From NCBI RefSeq assembly GCF_900176165.1, contig NZ_FWWU01000002.1:1-64000 (forward strand): a stretch of 64,000 nucleotides of DNA, read 5' to 3'. Positions 1-9,450 of this stretch are shown piece by piece (the stretch's first letter is position 1; every line of letters starts with the position of its first letter). Made by a program: the position numbers and the translations under genes. Under the pieces are notes generated by a model. The model was not told the origin of the DNA. It saw only the letters and a program-made list of their open reading frames with translations, and did no database searches. Source of the DNA: Deinococcus hopiensis KR-140. Lineage in GTDB: Bacteria; Deinococcota; Deinococci; Deinococcales; Deinococcaceae.

Positions 1-504
1 TCAGGAACGCTCCAGGTTCAGGGTGTGCCGCCCACGGTGATAAGGTCTCGCCGCCCTGCCGGGTGGCGAGGTACGGCACGCGAGCGTTTCGGCTTGCCGT
101 ACTGCTCGATGTCTCTGCTGCCCGCTGACGTGGATGCTCATGGCCTGCGGCGACCCAGCTGCAACATAAGCCAACTTGGGGCGGCGTAGAGAATGACTCC
201 GAGAAGCCACGATCGCCACAACGACATCGAGACTTGCAGCAATTTTCTCCAAGGAGGGCTTCCAAGCGGGAAAAAGTGCAGGTCAGACCACGCCCACGAC
301 ACACCAGGTAAGGATGAAACCCCCTATAGGTCCGGCCTGTTGCACAGCTTCCACCCAGCCTCTCGCCAACGGATCTCTTCGTCGGCCTTCTTACGGAGTA
401 GCGGCTAAAAGAAGGCAATCCGTGCGAGAAGTACGGGTTCCCACCCAGACCCACACATGGGTCCACACTACGCTTAAAAGTAACACGCAAGGGAAGAAGC
501 ACAA
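1..504. other. no gene supported
   Basis: Open frames exist on both strands but none has a recognisable domain, a clear ribosome site or a protein-like composition. I see no RNA gene, repeat or terminator here. Confidence 0.5.
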
Positions 505-678
505 GTGATCCAGATGCCTCAAAGCTTGGCTGATGGGCGGGAGCCCACGGCGGAAGAAGTCGGGAACCACTTCAAGGTCCCACGCGAGCGCATGCGGCAG
601 ATCGGGAACAAAGCCCCGCGCAAATTCATGTACCGAGAAGAACGCCGACGCACCCTCGGGCACCATCTGGGGAACTGA
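505..678 (+). pseudogene. sigma-70 factor region 4 fragment
   Basis: This short frame reads like the C-terminal region 4.2 of a primary-type sigma factor: TAEEVGNHFKVPRERMRQIG corresponds to the usual TLEEVGxxFxVTRERIRQIE helix-turn-helix that contacts the -35 element, followed by NKAPRKF where NKALRKL is usual. Regions 1 to 3 are absent, and several normally conserved residues have changed (I to M, E to G, L to P), so it is probably a dead remnant rather than a working factor. It opens with GTG but has no convincing ribosome site. The match is by motif recognition only. Confidence 0.55.
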
Positions 679-953
679 GGAGAACGCAAGGCCGCTCCAA
701 CCTGAACGTTCGTATCGCGCAGAATAGAGGACAACTGGGATTGTCCAGTCTGGGAACGTCCATGACGGCTTCCCACTTCATGTTGAGGGTATGCGCAAGG
801 GAAATGACTGTGCTGAACGGCTCCCATTTTGCCCTGCTCACCCCCTGTTGCCGCAAGACAAGATGTTGGAAAGAAGCGGGCTGAGGACTTGATGGGGGCG
901 CGGCCAAGGGGAGCGTATCTGCTATCGGATACGGTGGATCCACGGAGGCTGTT

Positions 954-1394
954 ATGTCTGAAGGACGACCAGATCGGCCACAACCCATTGCGCTCCACCG
1001 CTACGCCCTCGCGGATCAACTCGTCCGGCTGCGCAGCGAAGCGCCCTTCCACACCCGCGGACGCGATTCGCTCACGCTGGTACGCGACCCGGGCTTCACC
1101 CTCCTGCTGATGGTCCTGAAAGCCGGAAAGGGCCTCCCTGACCACACCGCTCCCGGCCCCATCAGTGTCCTTGTCCTCGATGGCCGCGTCACCTTTACGT
1201 CGCAGAGTGGACCCATTGAACTTGGCCCGCATGACCTGATTACCCTGCCCACCCGCATCCCCCACGAAGTTATGGCCCTGGAGGACAGCGCCATCCTGAT
1301 CACCATCGCTCAACCCATCACGCACACGGACCCATTCGGTCTAGAGGGTGAGCGCCAGGCGGACGCTCAGGAACAGGAACAGACCAGGACGTGA
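954..1394 (+). CDS. cupin-domain protein
   Basis: A 146-residue protein with the layout of a small single-domain cupin. A central stretch (about residues 55-110) contains alternating hydrophobic beta strands, a short G-rich turn around HTAPGPISVLVLDGRVTF, and the second motif around LGPHDLITLPTRIPHEVMA. The histidines in KGLPDHTAPG and RIPHEV sit where cupins place metal ligands. ATG 954 follows GGAGG at about 943, which fixes the start. The C-terminal tail is Q/E-rich and probably disordered. Substrate and reaction cannot be told; such proteins are often small-molecule sensors, isomerases or dioxygenase-like enzymes. Confidence 0.75.
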   Translation: MSEGRPDRPQPIALHRYALADQLVRLRSEAPFHTRGRDSLTLVRDPGFTLLLMVLKAGKGLPDHTAPGPISVLVLDGRVTFTSQSGPIELGPHDLITLPTRIPHEVMALEDSAILITIAQPITHTDPFGLEGERQADAQEQEQTRT

Positions 1395-1509
1395 AGCTTC
1401 GGCCCAGGTCCGCCTGAACAGTTCGGAGCTATGTCCAATTTTGGTGTTCATGCCGGTGGCCGTCACGCTGGCCCGGGCTCTCCCTGGCCTCACCGCGGAC
1501 AGGCGGGGG

Positions 1510-1704
1510 TCAGATCTGCCGATTGGCGAAGGTCTGGCACGCCCCACAAGTTCCATCAGAGCCGTTCGTGACCTTAAAGGCAAGGGCTTCTCTGGCGAGG
1601 CATGAGCCAGTTGCTCCACGTGGGTGCCAGAAGGGACGGCCCGTTCCAGAACGTTCGTTGTGGTCGGCATTCACCTTATGGCCGCAAGACACGCCGCTGG
1701 GCAT
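1510..1704 (-). pseudogene. possible TnpB zinc-ribbon C-terminal fragment
   Basis: The reverse strand reads CGHKVNADHNERSGTGRPFW, which resembles the CGxxxxADxNAAxNI signature that closes the zinc ribbon of IS200/IS605-type TnpB proteins. The first CxxC half, the RuvC core and the rest of the protein are missing. Likely a remnant; weak call. Confidence 0.35.
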
Positions 1705-1759
1705 TATCTGGCGCAGACTCGCCCCACTGCATCACTCAAAACATCTTCCGGATGGGCTC

Positions 1760-3016
1760 TTAACCCTCCACAGGGATGGTCACCTGATAGGTCATGTCCC
1801 GTATCTCACCAGGCTGGAGAACTTGTTCAAATATCAACTCGCCATCCGACCAGGTCACTTCGCCTTCGAGAGCAAGCGGCGCCTCGCTGATGCGCTCGTG
1901 CAGCCTCAGCTGCACGGAGCGGGACTTCGCATTCCGGAAGCTGTAGGTCACGCGGTAGGTCGCCTTCCGCTTCTTTATGGCGGGATCGGCCTCTGGTTCG
2001 TCGAGGAAGGTGGCTGTACGGGTGTAGGTCACGTCCGGGTCACGGCCCAACGTGAACGTGACGGATTCGCCCGCCGCCGTTTCCTGCCAGCTGCTCTGTC
2101 CCACCGTGTAGCCTTGTTCGCGGACCATCACCTGCGCTCCCAGGAGAGGTTGCCCTGCGGTGAGGGTGTACTCCCGGAGGCCGACTCCTTTGTGCTGAGC
2201 ATACGTACCGAAGGTATTGAGCAGCGTCACGGCGGCCTGAAAGCTTTGCAGGGAGACGGGTTGGAAAGGGACCGTGACGGTACTGCGCGCCGGCAGTACC
2301 GGCGGATGCTTGAGGCCGAAGGAATACAGCCCGGCCACCTCCCCAGCCTCCTCCAGTTCAGGCAGACTCCTGGCGAGTTGTGCCGTTCCGACCATGCCCA
2401 GGATCCCTCTTGAGAAATCCATCCGCCGCCTTCCTCCAGACAACTCCACCTGTCCGGCCAGGAGCTTGACTTCGTCCGGCACGAGCGGCTGGTCGGACGC
2501 GTTCTCCAACTCCGCATACGCGGTCAGCTCCGCATTCCCGGTGGCGTTGACCTCCAAGGTGTACAGGGCTTTCCACGAGAGAGACTGCGTCAGGTAGGAG
2601 ATCAGGCCCTGTCCGGGTTCATGCAGTTCGAACGTGGCCGTCATGGCGTCAGACTGGCTGAGCGGTGGCGGCTCGGGAAAAAGGAGATGCTGCTTTTGCA
2701 CGTTGAAGTAGGCGCCCTCCTGGTCTTGCACCAGGAGGTCCTCGGCACGGATGAGGGTCACCTCCTGCCGGCCCTCAGGCGAGCGCCACCAGACTTTCCG
2801 GCCCTCCAGTAACGACAGGCCCGTCTGCTGCGGCGTCAAGGTCATGGACGCTGGCGAGAGCCCTACCAAGGCGAGCGACTGGGGAATGACCCGCCGCCAG
2901 GCTTCCGGCGGGAAGGTGAAGGTAAGCCGGGGCTCGGCGCTCTCCACCCTGAGGCGCACCTCTGCGAAAGAGGGATACAGGCGAAGCGCCACACCCGGAG
3001 GCAGACTCTTGGTCAT
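1760..3016 (-). CDS. DUF4139 domain protein
   Basis: A 418-residue protein of the DUF4139 type, recognised by its all-beta composition and by the motif order LSWKALYTLEV (about residue 155), YAELENASDQPL, VPFQPVSL and, near the end, YRVTYSFRNAKSRSVQLRLHERI followed by LQPGEIRDMTYQVTIPV. The family is widespread in bacteria and its biochemical role is unknown; some members carry an N-terminal DUF4140 domain, which this one lacks. I start at ATG 3016 because the upstream extension to 3172 is of low complexity and unlike the family, although no strong ribosome site is visible. No signal peptide is evident. It stands alone on this strand, next to a decayed DUF6508 gene. Confidence 0.75.
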   Translation of the reverse strand: MTKSLPPGVALRLYPSFAEVRLRVESAEPRLTFTFPPEAWRRVIPQSLALVGLSPASMTLTPQQTGLSLLEGRKVWWRSPEGRQEVTLIRAEDLLVQDQEGAYFNVQKQHLLFPEPPPLSQSDAMTATFELHEPGQGLISYLTQSLSWKALYTLEVNATGNAELTAYAELENASDQPLVPDEVKLLAGQVELSGGRRRMDFSRGILGMVGTAQLARSLPELEEAGEVAGLYSFGLKHPPVLPARSTVTVPFQPVSLQSFQAAVTLLNTFGTYAQHKGVGLREYTLTAGQPLLGAQVMVREQGYTVGQSSWQETAAGESVTFTLGRDPDVTYTRTATFLDEPEADPAIKKRKATYRVTYSFRNAKSRSVQLRLHERISEAPLALEGEVTWSDGELIFEQVLQPGEIRDMTYQVTIPVEG

Positions 3017-3194
3017 GCCCAGAGCATGGCAGATCAGCGCTTCGGGCGAGGAGAGATCCGCAAGAGTATGGGCATCATGCCCACGTATTCCACGAGGATC
3101 TTCAGGTACTTGCAGCGCTCCTGCCAACGAAGGCAGGATTTGAGCTCGTCCGGCATGGAGGAGGCTCTGCACCCACGTTCGAGGGCCTCCAGGT

Positions 3195-3480
3195 GGTTTC
3201 TTTCACCCATCACTGTGGGGTCTACCGGTTTCTTGAGGTGCTGAACCGACGGGGCTCTGGTCTATGGAGAAGGAGGAGTCTCGCTGGACGGCGTGGATAG
3301 GGAGGAGGCGCGTCTCCTCCGCGATAAGCCAGGGGCGCTGGAGCGGGCAACACCGCTTCAACTGGTCCGGTTGCCGCTCACCTTTGCGCGGCAGGAGCGC
3401 TTCTGCGACGGGGCCACGCTGGGCTTCTACGGGTCGGGCCTGTTGCTGGGCTTCTTCTGCCCCTTGCCTCCTGGGTCTTT
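3195..3480 (+). pseudogene. decayed DUF6508-type gene
   Basis: Two frames together give a DUF6508-like protein. The first reads GVYRFLEVLNRR near 3210-3250. The second, shifted by one base, reads DGALVYGEGGVSLDGVDREE and then ARLLRDKPGALERA and RQERFCDGATLGFYGSGLLL to about 3460. The family signature is a YRFLE start and a RxERFCDGxL segment near the end. At least one frameshift near 3250 separates the halves and no start signal is visible, so this is a dead gene or gene fragment. Confidence 0.5.
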
Positions 3481-3572
3481 TGAATCCGCCCCTCTGCGCA
3501 CGGAGCCTCGTTGTCCGTATCGGTGGCCCGGTCTGTCATCTGGACCCGCCTTCAGAACAAGCTCCAGCTCTT

Positions 3573-4943
3573 TCAGCGAGGCCCTGCTCGTGAACGGATG
3601 GCGTCTGGCGGGCACAGGCGCTGGCGCACCTCCTGGCTCCACTGCGTCCGCTCCAGCAGGGTCTCTTCACCCGACCGCAGGTCCTTGACGCGGACTCGCC
3701 CTGCCTGAAGCTCCTCTTCTCCGACCATCACGGCCAGGCGAAAGCCCTTCCGGTCCGCGTACCGAAGTTGCTGCCCCAGACGGTGCGGCTCCAGATACAC
3801 CTCCGCGCGCACGTCCTGTGCGCGCAGTTCCGCTCCCAGCCGCAGGGCTTCTCCCCGGTGCTCGGCCTGCAGTGAGGTCACGAGAACCTGAGCGGTGGTC
3901 GAAGCGCCGACGCCCAGGACACCCGCTTCCAGCAGGGCAGGCACGAACCGACTCACCCCGATGGACATGCCGGCGCCTGGGAACGCACCCCGGTGGAAGT
4001 TCCCCACCAGGTTCTCGTAACGTCCCCCGGAGCAGATGCTCCCCAGCTGCGGAAAATCGGGGAGCGTCGTCTCATAGACCGTTCCCGTGTAGTACCCGAG
4101 GCCCCGGGCGACGCTCAGGTCCATCCGGAAGTTCGGCGTGGGCACGCCCTGGTCCCGTAGGCCGGAGAGGACGGCCTTCAGTTCGCTCACGCCCCGTTCG
4201 AACGTGACGCCAAACGCCCACCCTTCCAGTTCGGTGAGCAGCGCGTGGGGATCCGGACGGCCCGTCGCCAGGTCGAAAAAAGGGGCCAGGGCGGCCGGGT
4301 CCAGTCTGAATTCCGTCGTAAGGCCCTCGCGCACCCGGTCCAGACCGACTTTCTCCAGCCGATCGAGGATCCGCAGGGCCTGCGGAACAGCCTCCGGGGC
4401 GAGGCCGAGGCCCTCGAAGTAGCCCTGCAACAGCTGCCGGTTATTGATGCGGATGCAGAAGGGGCCGATGTCCAGGCGGGTCAGGGCGTCGTTCACGACC
4501 GCGGGCAGCACGGCGTCGTACAGCAGGCTGAGCGAACCGCGCCCGATGACGTCGATGTCCGCCTGGTAGAACTCGCGGAACCGCCCCGCCTGGGGCCGCT
4601 CGCCGCGCCAGACCTTCTGCACCTGGGACCGCAGGAAGGGAAAGGTCAGCTCACCCTCGCGCTGCGCGACGTAGCGTGCCAGGGGTACGGACAGGTCAAA
4701 GTGCAGGGCCAGGTCCGTCTCGCGCTCATCCGGAGCGCCGTTGAGTCGGGTCAGGGCGTAGATCTCCGCGTCGTCACCGCCCTTGGCGGTCAGCACATCC
4801 TTGAGTTCGGCGCTCGGGGTCTCGATGGGTGTGAAGCCGTGCGCCTCGTAGGTGCTGCGGATGACCGAAAGGACGCGGTTAAAGGTGAGCTGCTGTGCGG
4901 GGAGGTATTCCGGAAAGCCGCTGAGGGGCCTGGGCTTGATCAT
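3573..4943 (-). CDS. hisS: histidyl-tRNA synthetase, eukaryote-like type
   Basis: A 456-residue class II aminoacyl-tRNA synthetase that charges tRNA-His. Motif 2 spans about residues 104-134 (RSQVQKVWRGERP then GRFREFYQADID). The histidine-binding loop RGLGYYTGTVYE lies at 280-291 and motif 3, GMSIGVSRF, at 325-333; an anticodon-binding domain follows. Where ordinary bacterial enzymes have LRPEGTA, this one has ALHFDLSVPLARYV, which is the form seen in eukaryotic and archaeal-type enzymes. A bacterium needs one hisS, normally on the chromosome, so this may be a second copy; the window cannot show that. ATG 4943 begins the conserved N-terminus (MIKPRPLSGFPEYLP). No T-box is visible upstream. 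Confidence 0.93.
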   Translation of the reverse strand: MIKPRPLSGFPEYLPAQQLTFNRVLSVIRSTYEAHGFTPIETPSAELKDVLTAKGGDDAEIYALTRLNGAPDERETDLALHFDLSVPLARYVAQREGELTFPFLRSQVQKVWRGERPQAGRFREFYQADIDVIGRGSLSLLYDAVLPAVVNDALTRLDIGPFCIRINNRQLLQGYFEGLGLAPEAVPQALRILDRLEKVGLDRVREGLTTEFRLDPAALAPFFDLATGRPDPHALLTELEGWAFGVTFERGVSELKAVLSGLRDQGVPTPNFRMDLSVARGLGYYTGTVYETTLPDFPQLGSICSGGRYENLVGNFHRGAFPGAGMSIGVSRFVPALLEAGVLGVGASTTAQVLVTSLQAEHRGEALRLGAELRAQDVRAEVYLEPHRLGQQLRYADRKGFRLAVMVGEEELQAGRVRVKDLRSGEETLLERTQWSQEVRQRLCPPDAIRSRAGPR

Positions 4944-5189
4944 ATGGACCTGACCTGTTGGGTCCTGCCCGGGGTAAACGGTGCAGGCGGGGAAGCGGGT
5001 GGGCGGCGCTGTTCTTCAGCGCGCGGCCGTTCTCGTTCCCGGGATGTCGGTGCAACCGTTCCATGGGGAGCAGCATAGGGAGCGGACAGAACCTCTGTAC
5101 CCGCCAGGTGACGTACGCCATCGCCCTCAGGCGATACGCTGTTCCATTTGCCGTATGCCACAGCGCGGATGAGCAGCCACGTCCAGGGC

Positions 5190-6162
5190 GCGAGGATGCG
5201 GCGCACGCTTCCCTCTGCCCGAGTCGACATCGCTGGCCCCCGTCCCCTTTCCCTCATCTGGCAGAAAGACGAACTGGTGGACTGGGCGGGCGGAGGAACC
5301 CGTTACCGCCTCGATGGCTCGGTGGGGGACCGTCCTCTCTGCCCTTTCCCTTCGGTGCGGCGGTAAGCACGGAGGATGGTCAGTACATCGTGGTCTATCA
5401 GCGGCTCGGCACCCAGGGCCTGCTGTCAGGGGCAGGCAGCTGCTGCGGGAGATCAACCGGAGCTATACTGCGCGGACGCGTACGGGTACCCGGTGGCCTT
5501 GACGCGCAGTGCGCGAGGAGTACTCCTCGCGCACTGTCCAGAGGAGTACAACGTGCTGGAAGACGCGGGCACGGGTGAGCGGTTAAGCGCCCGGACAGGT
5601 GAAGTGGCCGACTTTTTCCACTCCCGCCTGCGCTTCTCGCCTGGCGGCGGGCACCTGCTGAGTGCCGGCTGGGTGTGGCATCCCTGGGACGCACTGGCGG
5701 TCTACGACGTTGCCGCAGTGCTGGCGGACCCAACCCTCCTGAACACGCTGCCGGAGGTGGCAACCACCGATTTTCCCCATGTGATGCGGAGCGCCGACTT
5801 TCTCTCGGAGGACCAGGTGATCGTCGCGCTGGACCTGCGGCAGTGACGAACTGGGACAGACGCTCCTGATCACGGCGAACCTCCGGGAAGGGCAGGTGGT
5901 GCAGACGCTGGACATGACGGCTGAACTGGGCACGATTCACGCCGTTCAGGGCGGTATTCTGGCGCTGCACCATCACCCCCGGTTGTACAACGCCTCAACG
6001 GGAGTGTTGATCACGCAGTGGCCGGATCTGAAAACCGGTGAGCAGCAGAGCAGCATCATTCGTCACATCGGGCGTCCCCCGCCCTTCGCCATGGACACGG
6101 CACGAAGCCGCTTCGCCGTGGGTACGGAAGAGGGCGTGACGGTTCTCTCCCTGGGGGCATGA
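5190..6162 (+). pseudogene. decayed beta-propeller-like protein gene
   Basis: Several frames must be joined to read one protein: SLIWQKDELVDWAGGGTRYR near 5250, EDGQYIVVYQRLGTQGLL near 5380, a longer stretch from about 5470 to 5846 (RFSPGGGHLLSAGWVWHPWD, then AVYDVAAVL), and finally LTANLREG-like and ILALHHHPRLYNASTGVLI to the stop at 6162. The repeated pattern of short W/Y/D-rich strands resembles WD40-like or Kelch-like propellers. At least three frame changes make it a pseudogene. No ribosome site or signal peptide survives. Confidence 0.55.
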
Positions 6163-6343
6163 AAGGGAGGGCAGCGATGCTCGGACAACTTCAGGAGGCT
6201 TCACCGTCATGCCTCAGGGCAGAGGCATACGGCCAGTGACGCTTCACAGTCCCGCAGCGGCCGTCTCCCTGAGTTCCCGCAGCGTGACCATTCAGCAGGA
6301 GCCAACGGTGAGGTCGCTGCAGTGTTCACACGCAAGTTTGGTT

Positions 6344-7354
6344 TTACTCGCTTGAGCCGTATAAACGGGTTTCCTTGTTGCCCAGTGACGCATCGATGGC
6401 CGCCATCACCTCGTCGGTGAGCTGGGGAAGCACCTCGAGCGCGGAGAAATTCTCCACCACTTGCGTGACTTTGGAGGCACCAGTAATCACGGTGCTCACA
6501 TTCGGATTTTTGACGCACCACGCCAGGGCAAGCTTCGGCAAGGTCGTGCCCAGGTCGTCGGCAATCTTGGCCAAGCCCCGGACTTTGACCAGGTTGGTTT
6601 GGCCTTCTTCACTCTCGAGCCTGGCTTTCAACCATTCGTAGCCGGGCAGGTTGACGCGGGTGTCGTTCGGAACCACATCGTTGTATTTGCCAGTCAGGAG
6701 ACCGCTCGCCAGCGGCGACCAGACCGTGGTGCCCAACCCGAGCGTGTCCGGGCGGTACAAGCGGCTGTATTCGACCTCGACCCGGTAGCGGGTGAGCATG
6801 TTGTATTGCGGCTGCTCCATGGTCGGGGGAATCAGGTTGTACTGACGGGCGACGGCGTAGGCTTCCATCAATTCCTGCGCCGACCACTCACTCGTTCCCC
6901 AATACAGCACGTCACCGCGCTGGATCAATTCGGTCATGGCCCGCACCGTTTCTTCGATGGGGGTGTTGCGGTCCGGGCGATGACAGAAGTACAAGTCCAG
7001 GTACTCGCATTGCAGGCGTTCGATGGCCTGGTAGCACGCCTCATAAATGTGCTTGCGTGAAAGTCCCCGCTGAGTGGGCGCTGGGTTTTCAACCGCTCCG
7101 CCGAACACTTTGCTTGAAACGATGTAGCTGTCGCGCCGCCAACCTGCCTTGGCCAGGGCCTGGCCCATGATGGTTTCAGCCTGGCCCCGAGCGTACACCT
7201 CGGCGTTGTCGAAGAAGTTACACCCGCGGTCATAGGCGGCGGACATCAGTTCCAGGGCACCGTTCACATCTAACTGCGTGCCAAACGTCACCCACGCACC
7301 GAAGGAAAGCTCACTGACCTGCAAACCAGATTGGCCCAATCGACGATATTCCAT
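6344..7354 (-). CDS. aldo/keto reductase
   Basis: A 336-residue NADPH-dependent aldo/keto reductase, full length for the family and closest in style to the potassium-channel beta-subunit branch. The catalytic tetrad is present: D49, Y54, K82 and H125, in FFDNAEVY, SSKVF and YFCHRPD. The cofactor-binding end is seen in WCVKNPNVSTVITGASK. The start at 7354 begins the usual MEYRRLGQSGLQVS. It probably reduces aldehydes or ketones in the cytoplasm, but the substrate is unknown. It is monocistronic: decayed DNA lies downstream and a hairpin-rich region upstream. Confidence 0.9.
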   Translation of the reverse strand: MEYRRLGQSGLQVSELSFGAWVTFGTQLDVNGALELMSAAYDRGCNFFDNAEVYARGQAETIMGQALAKAGWRRDSYIVSSKVFGGAVENPAPTQRGLSRKHIYEACYQAIERLQCEYLDLYFCHRPDRNTPIEETVRAMTELIQRGDVLYWGTSEWSAQELMEAYAVARQYNLIPPTMEQPQYNMLTRYRVEVEYSRLYRPDTLGLGTTVWSPLASGLLTGKYNDVVPNDTRVNLPGYEWLKARLESEEGQTNLVKVRGLAKIADDLGTTLPKLALAWCVKNPNVSTVITGASKVTQVVENFSALEVLPQLTDEVMAAIDASLGNKETRLYGSSE

Positions 7355-7488
7355 AGCCTCACCTCGCGTTCCACCCTATGCCAAAGCAGCACATCTATTC
7401 TTGAACTCAGGTTTAGACACGCCAAGCGTATTCTCCCGAGCTTCACGCCTGCTCGAAGCGAAGCAGGATGTTGGGTTGTGCTGCTCCA

Positions 7489-7579
7489 GTGGGCCGTCAA
7501 GAACGGTCTGTCACTGTCAGGCCGCTGCAAGCACCGCCAGGAGGAAGGGCTCCTTGACAGACCGTTCTTGACGGCCCAC
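7489..7579. repeat. 25-bp perfect inverted repeat
   Basis: Arms at 7489-7513 and 7555-7579 are exact reverse complements (core CCGTCAAGAACGGTCTGTCA) around a 41-base centre. It could be a minimal non-autonomous element, the fused ends of an unidentified insertion sequence, or a bidirectional terminator. No T-tract follows either arm. Confidence 0.7.
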
Positions 7580-7707
7580 CAGCACTACAGTTGCAGTGGG
7601 CGGTTCTGTCCCTCAAACATGGGAATTCTTGGGAGGTGACTGGTGACAGAAAGTCTTTGAGCAACAGGTTCCCAAAGGAACTGCAATTATAGTACTAAAA
7701 ATAAGGC

Positions 7708-7746
7708 AACTATTCAGCACGATCGCAATTGTCCTGCTGAATAGTT
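7708..7746. repeat. IS66-type palindromic end, 12-bp stem
   Basis: Arms AACTATTCAGCA and its complement flank a 15-base loop. It belongs to the same family as the right ends of the IS66-type elements elsewhere in the window. Confidence 0.7.
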
Positions 7747-7785
7747 ACAACTGCAGGCAACAACTCAGCACGAGAAAGATCCCCT

Positions 7786-7828
7786 GTAACTACTCACCAC
7801 GAGTATGACTCTCGTGGTGAGTAGTTAC
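7786..7828. repeat. IS66-type palindromic end, perfect 18-bp stem
   Basis: GTAACTACTCACCACGAG at 7786-7803 pairs exactly with 7811-7828 around the 7-base loop TATGACT. It is a solo copy of the palindromic end, downstream of the orphan gene at 7956-8516 on that gene's strand. A half copy (CAACTCAGCACGAG) lies at 7761-7774. Confidence 0.8.
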
Positions 7829-7832
7829 TGTA

Positions 7833-7879
7833 AATGAATAGAAGGTCAGCTACCGCAAAGATCTGACCTTCTATTCATT
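7833..7879. terminator. perfect 17-bp hairpin downstream of the orphan gene
   Basis: AATGAATAGAAGGTCAG at 7833-7849 pairs exactly with 7863-7879, loop 13 bases. It is unrelated in sequence to the IS66 ends and probably acts as a terminator for the gene ending at 7956. Confidence 0.5.
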
Positions 7880-7955
7880 GAAATATTCTTTCGCTCTGCG
7901 ACCCTCATCAATCCTTTTTAATTCGCCTCAGTCCATTATTCTTAATAGTTGTGTT

Positions 7956-8516
7956 TTAATTTTCATTAAATTTATCACTAAAATCATGACTGACGTCTTT
8001 AATTACATTGACAATAGTGATACACAAAGAATAGATATTGGCATCATTTAAGAAACGAATGCTTAAGCCATCTATTAGATCAAAGGAAGCTAATACTCTA
8101 GGATTTTCATTGATTCTCTCTTCTACTTCAAGCCAGAAATCCTCTTCTAGTCCCCAAAGGTCTCTGGTAACATTCTCATCCCTATCAACTTCTTTTGAGC
8201 ATATGAAACCCTCAATTTTTATTGATAGAGCTCCAAGAATGACGGATATTTTATTGAGAAACACATAATCCGAGCATTGATAATTTAATCCAATCGCTAT
8301 TTTTTCAATACCATTTATATTATCAAAAGTAAGTCCGTCTATTATACTTGCTTCTGAAAAAGATCTAAATAGGAAGTCTATTGAGCTTAATACCTCTCCA
8401 TTATTGGAATAAATCAAACTCTTCCTCCTGAATATATTCTCATCTATAGACTTATCGTCTAAGTAAACACTCATGTCATGTATGTTCTGGGATGTATGTA
8501 GTCTTTTTTTCTGCAT
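7956..8516 (-). CDS. AT-rich orphan protein, probable IS66 passenger
   Basis: A 186-residue acidic protein I do not recognise. It has no signal peptide or transmembrane segment; a helical N-terminus is followed by a mixed alpha/beta body (FWLEVEERINENPRVLASFD, DGLSIRFLNDANIYSLCITI). The gene is strikingly AT-rich compared with the host genes. Palindromic IS66-type ends lie downstream (7786-7828) and, before an IS982-like insertion, a further end (9520) lay only about 30 bases upstream. That is the same arrangement as the passengers of intact elements in this window. The start at 8516 is preceded by AGGGAATAAAG, part of which is the IS982 target duplication. Its size and acidity would suit an immunity or antitoxin protein, but that is a guess. 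Confidence 0.65.
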   Translation of the reverse strand: MQKKRLHTSQNIHDMSVYLDDKSIDENIFRRKSLIYSNNGEVLSSIDFLFRSFSEASIIDGLTFDNINGIEKIAIGLNYQCSDYVFLNKISVILGALSIKIEGFICSKEVDRDENVTRDLWGLEEDFWLEVEERINENPRVLASFDLIDGLSIRFLNDANIYSLCITIVNVIKDVSHDFSDKFNEN

Positions 8517-8535
8517 CTTTATTCCCTAACGCCGT

Positions 8536-9393
8536 TTAGGGCTGAGCGAGGTTATGGGCGAGGACGGCCAGGACGACGCGGAGCCGGAGAGAGGGAAGTG
8601 TTTTGGTCTGAACGGAGCGAATTTGAGCTTCGACCAATTGTGAAAAGACGGTTTCAATGCGTTTGCGGAGCTTTGGGTGGCGGTCTTGCCGCCACCCGTT
8701 GTCATAGCGGGTGTTTTTCTTGGGTGGGAACAGGTAGCCCAGGCAGCAATAGCCCTTGTCCCCAATGATCTTTGGCCCGCCGAACTCAGGCCACCTCCGG
8801 TTCAACTCATAGCTGACGGTGGTGTCGTGAAGATTGGCGGGTTTGAGGAGGTACTGGACGATCTCCCCTGCGGGTGTCACCCAGGCATGCAGCTTGTACC
8901 CGTACACGTCGCCCTGGGTCCCAAACCCCCATTTCGCTCCCGGGAACTTGCACCGCTTGCCTCGTTTCGGGCGACACACCGGGAGCGGCATGGAGTCAAT
9001 GATCACTTCTGCACAGCGTTTGGCGGGGCTGACCAAGGCTTCGAGGCGTTCCAGCAGACGCACGCTTCGCATGTACGCCTGGGTGTAGGAGGGAAGACCG
9101 ACGCGGTCTTCCCTCAACATGTTCCACCAGATCGAGCGATACGGCTGCTTGAACACGAAGCGAGCGAGCAAGAGGGCCACGAGCAGGGCATCCGTCAGCT
9201 TCTGATGCTTAGAGCATTTGTCTGAATTACGCTGTGAGGGGTGCCCTTCCCCTCACGGCTCCTTTCTCCTGCATCCTCCTTCAAGCTCGCTCACGCTGCT
9301 CGGTCAAGAAGAAGACCTCTTTTTGACAAACGCTCTAAATCGCTTCAGATCGCTGAAGTGCCGCTTCGCCCAACGGTGGAGCTGACGAATCAC
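8536..9393 (-). pseudogene. IS982-like transposase, split
   Basis: The C-terminal 224 or so residues (up to about 9207) carry the DDE-type core: IIDSMPLPVCRPKRGKRC, YGYKLHAWVTPAGEI and IIGDKGYCCLGYLFPP. The N-terminus (IRQLHRWAKRHFSDLKRF, from GTG 9393) lies beyond a 130-base inserted repeat at 9209-9338. Removing that repeat joins DLKRF to KHQKLTDALLVALL in frame, so the gene was interrupted by it. Confidence 0.8.
9209..9338. repeat. small dispersed repeat (MITE-like), copy 1
   Basis: Ends TTAGAGCATTTGTC and GACAAACGCTCTAA are inverted repeats. The interior holds a GTGAGGGG...CCCCTCAC hairpin and a GTCAAGAAGAAGACCTCTTTTTGAC hairpin-like segment. Related copies lie at 20045-20156 and 52017-52143. 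Here it interrupts the IS982-like transposase. Confidence 0.75.
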
Positions 9394-9415
9394 CGCACGA
9401 CGACCTAAACTATGA

Positions 9416-9450
<35 letters not shown>

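Noticed and set aside
1523..2413. Forward frame opposite the DUF4139 gene
   Set aside because: The DUF4139 reading has family motifs throughout; the opposite frame has none.
4944..5110. T-box riboswitch before hisS
   Set aside because: No TGGNACCGCGG-type box or terminator/antiterminator pair was found.
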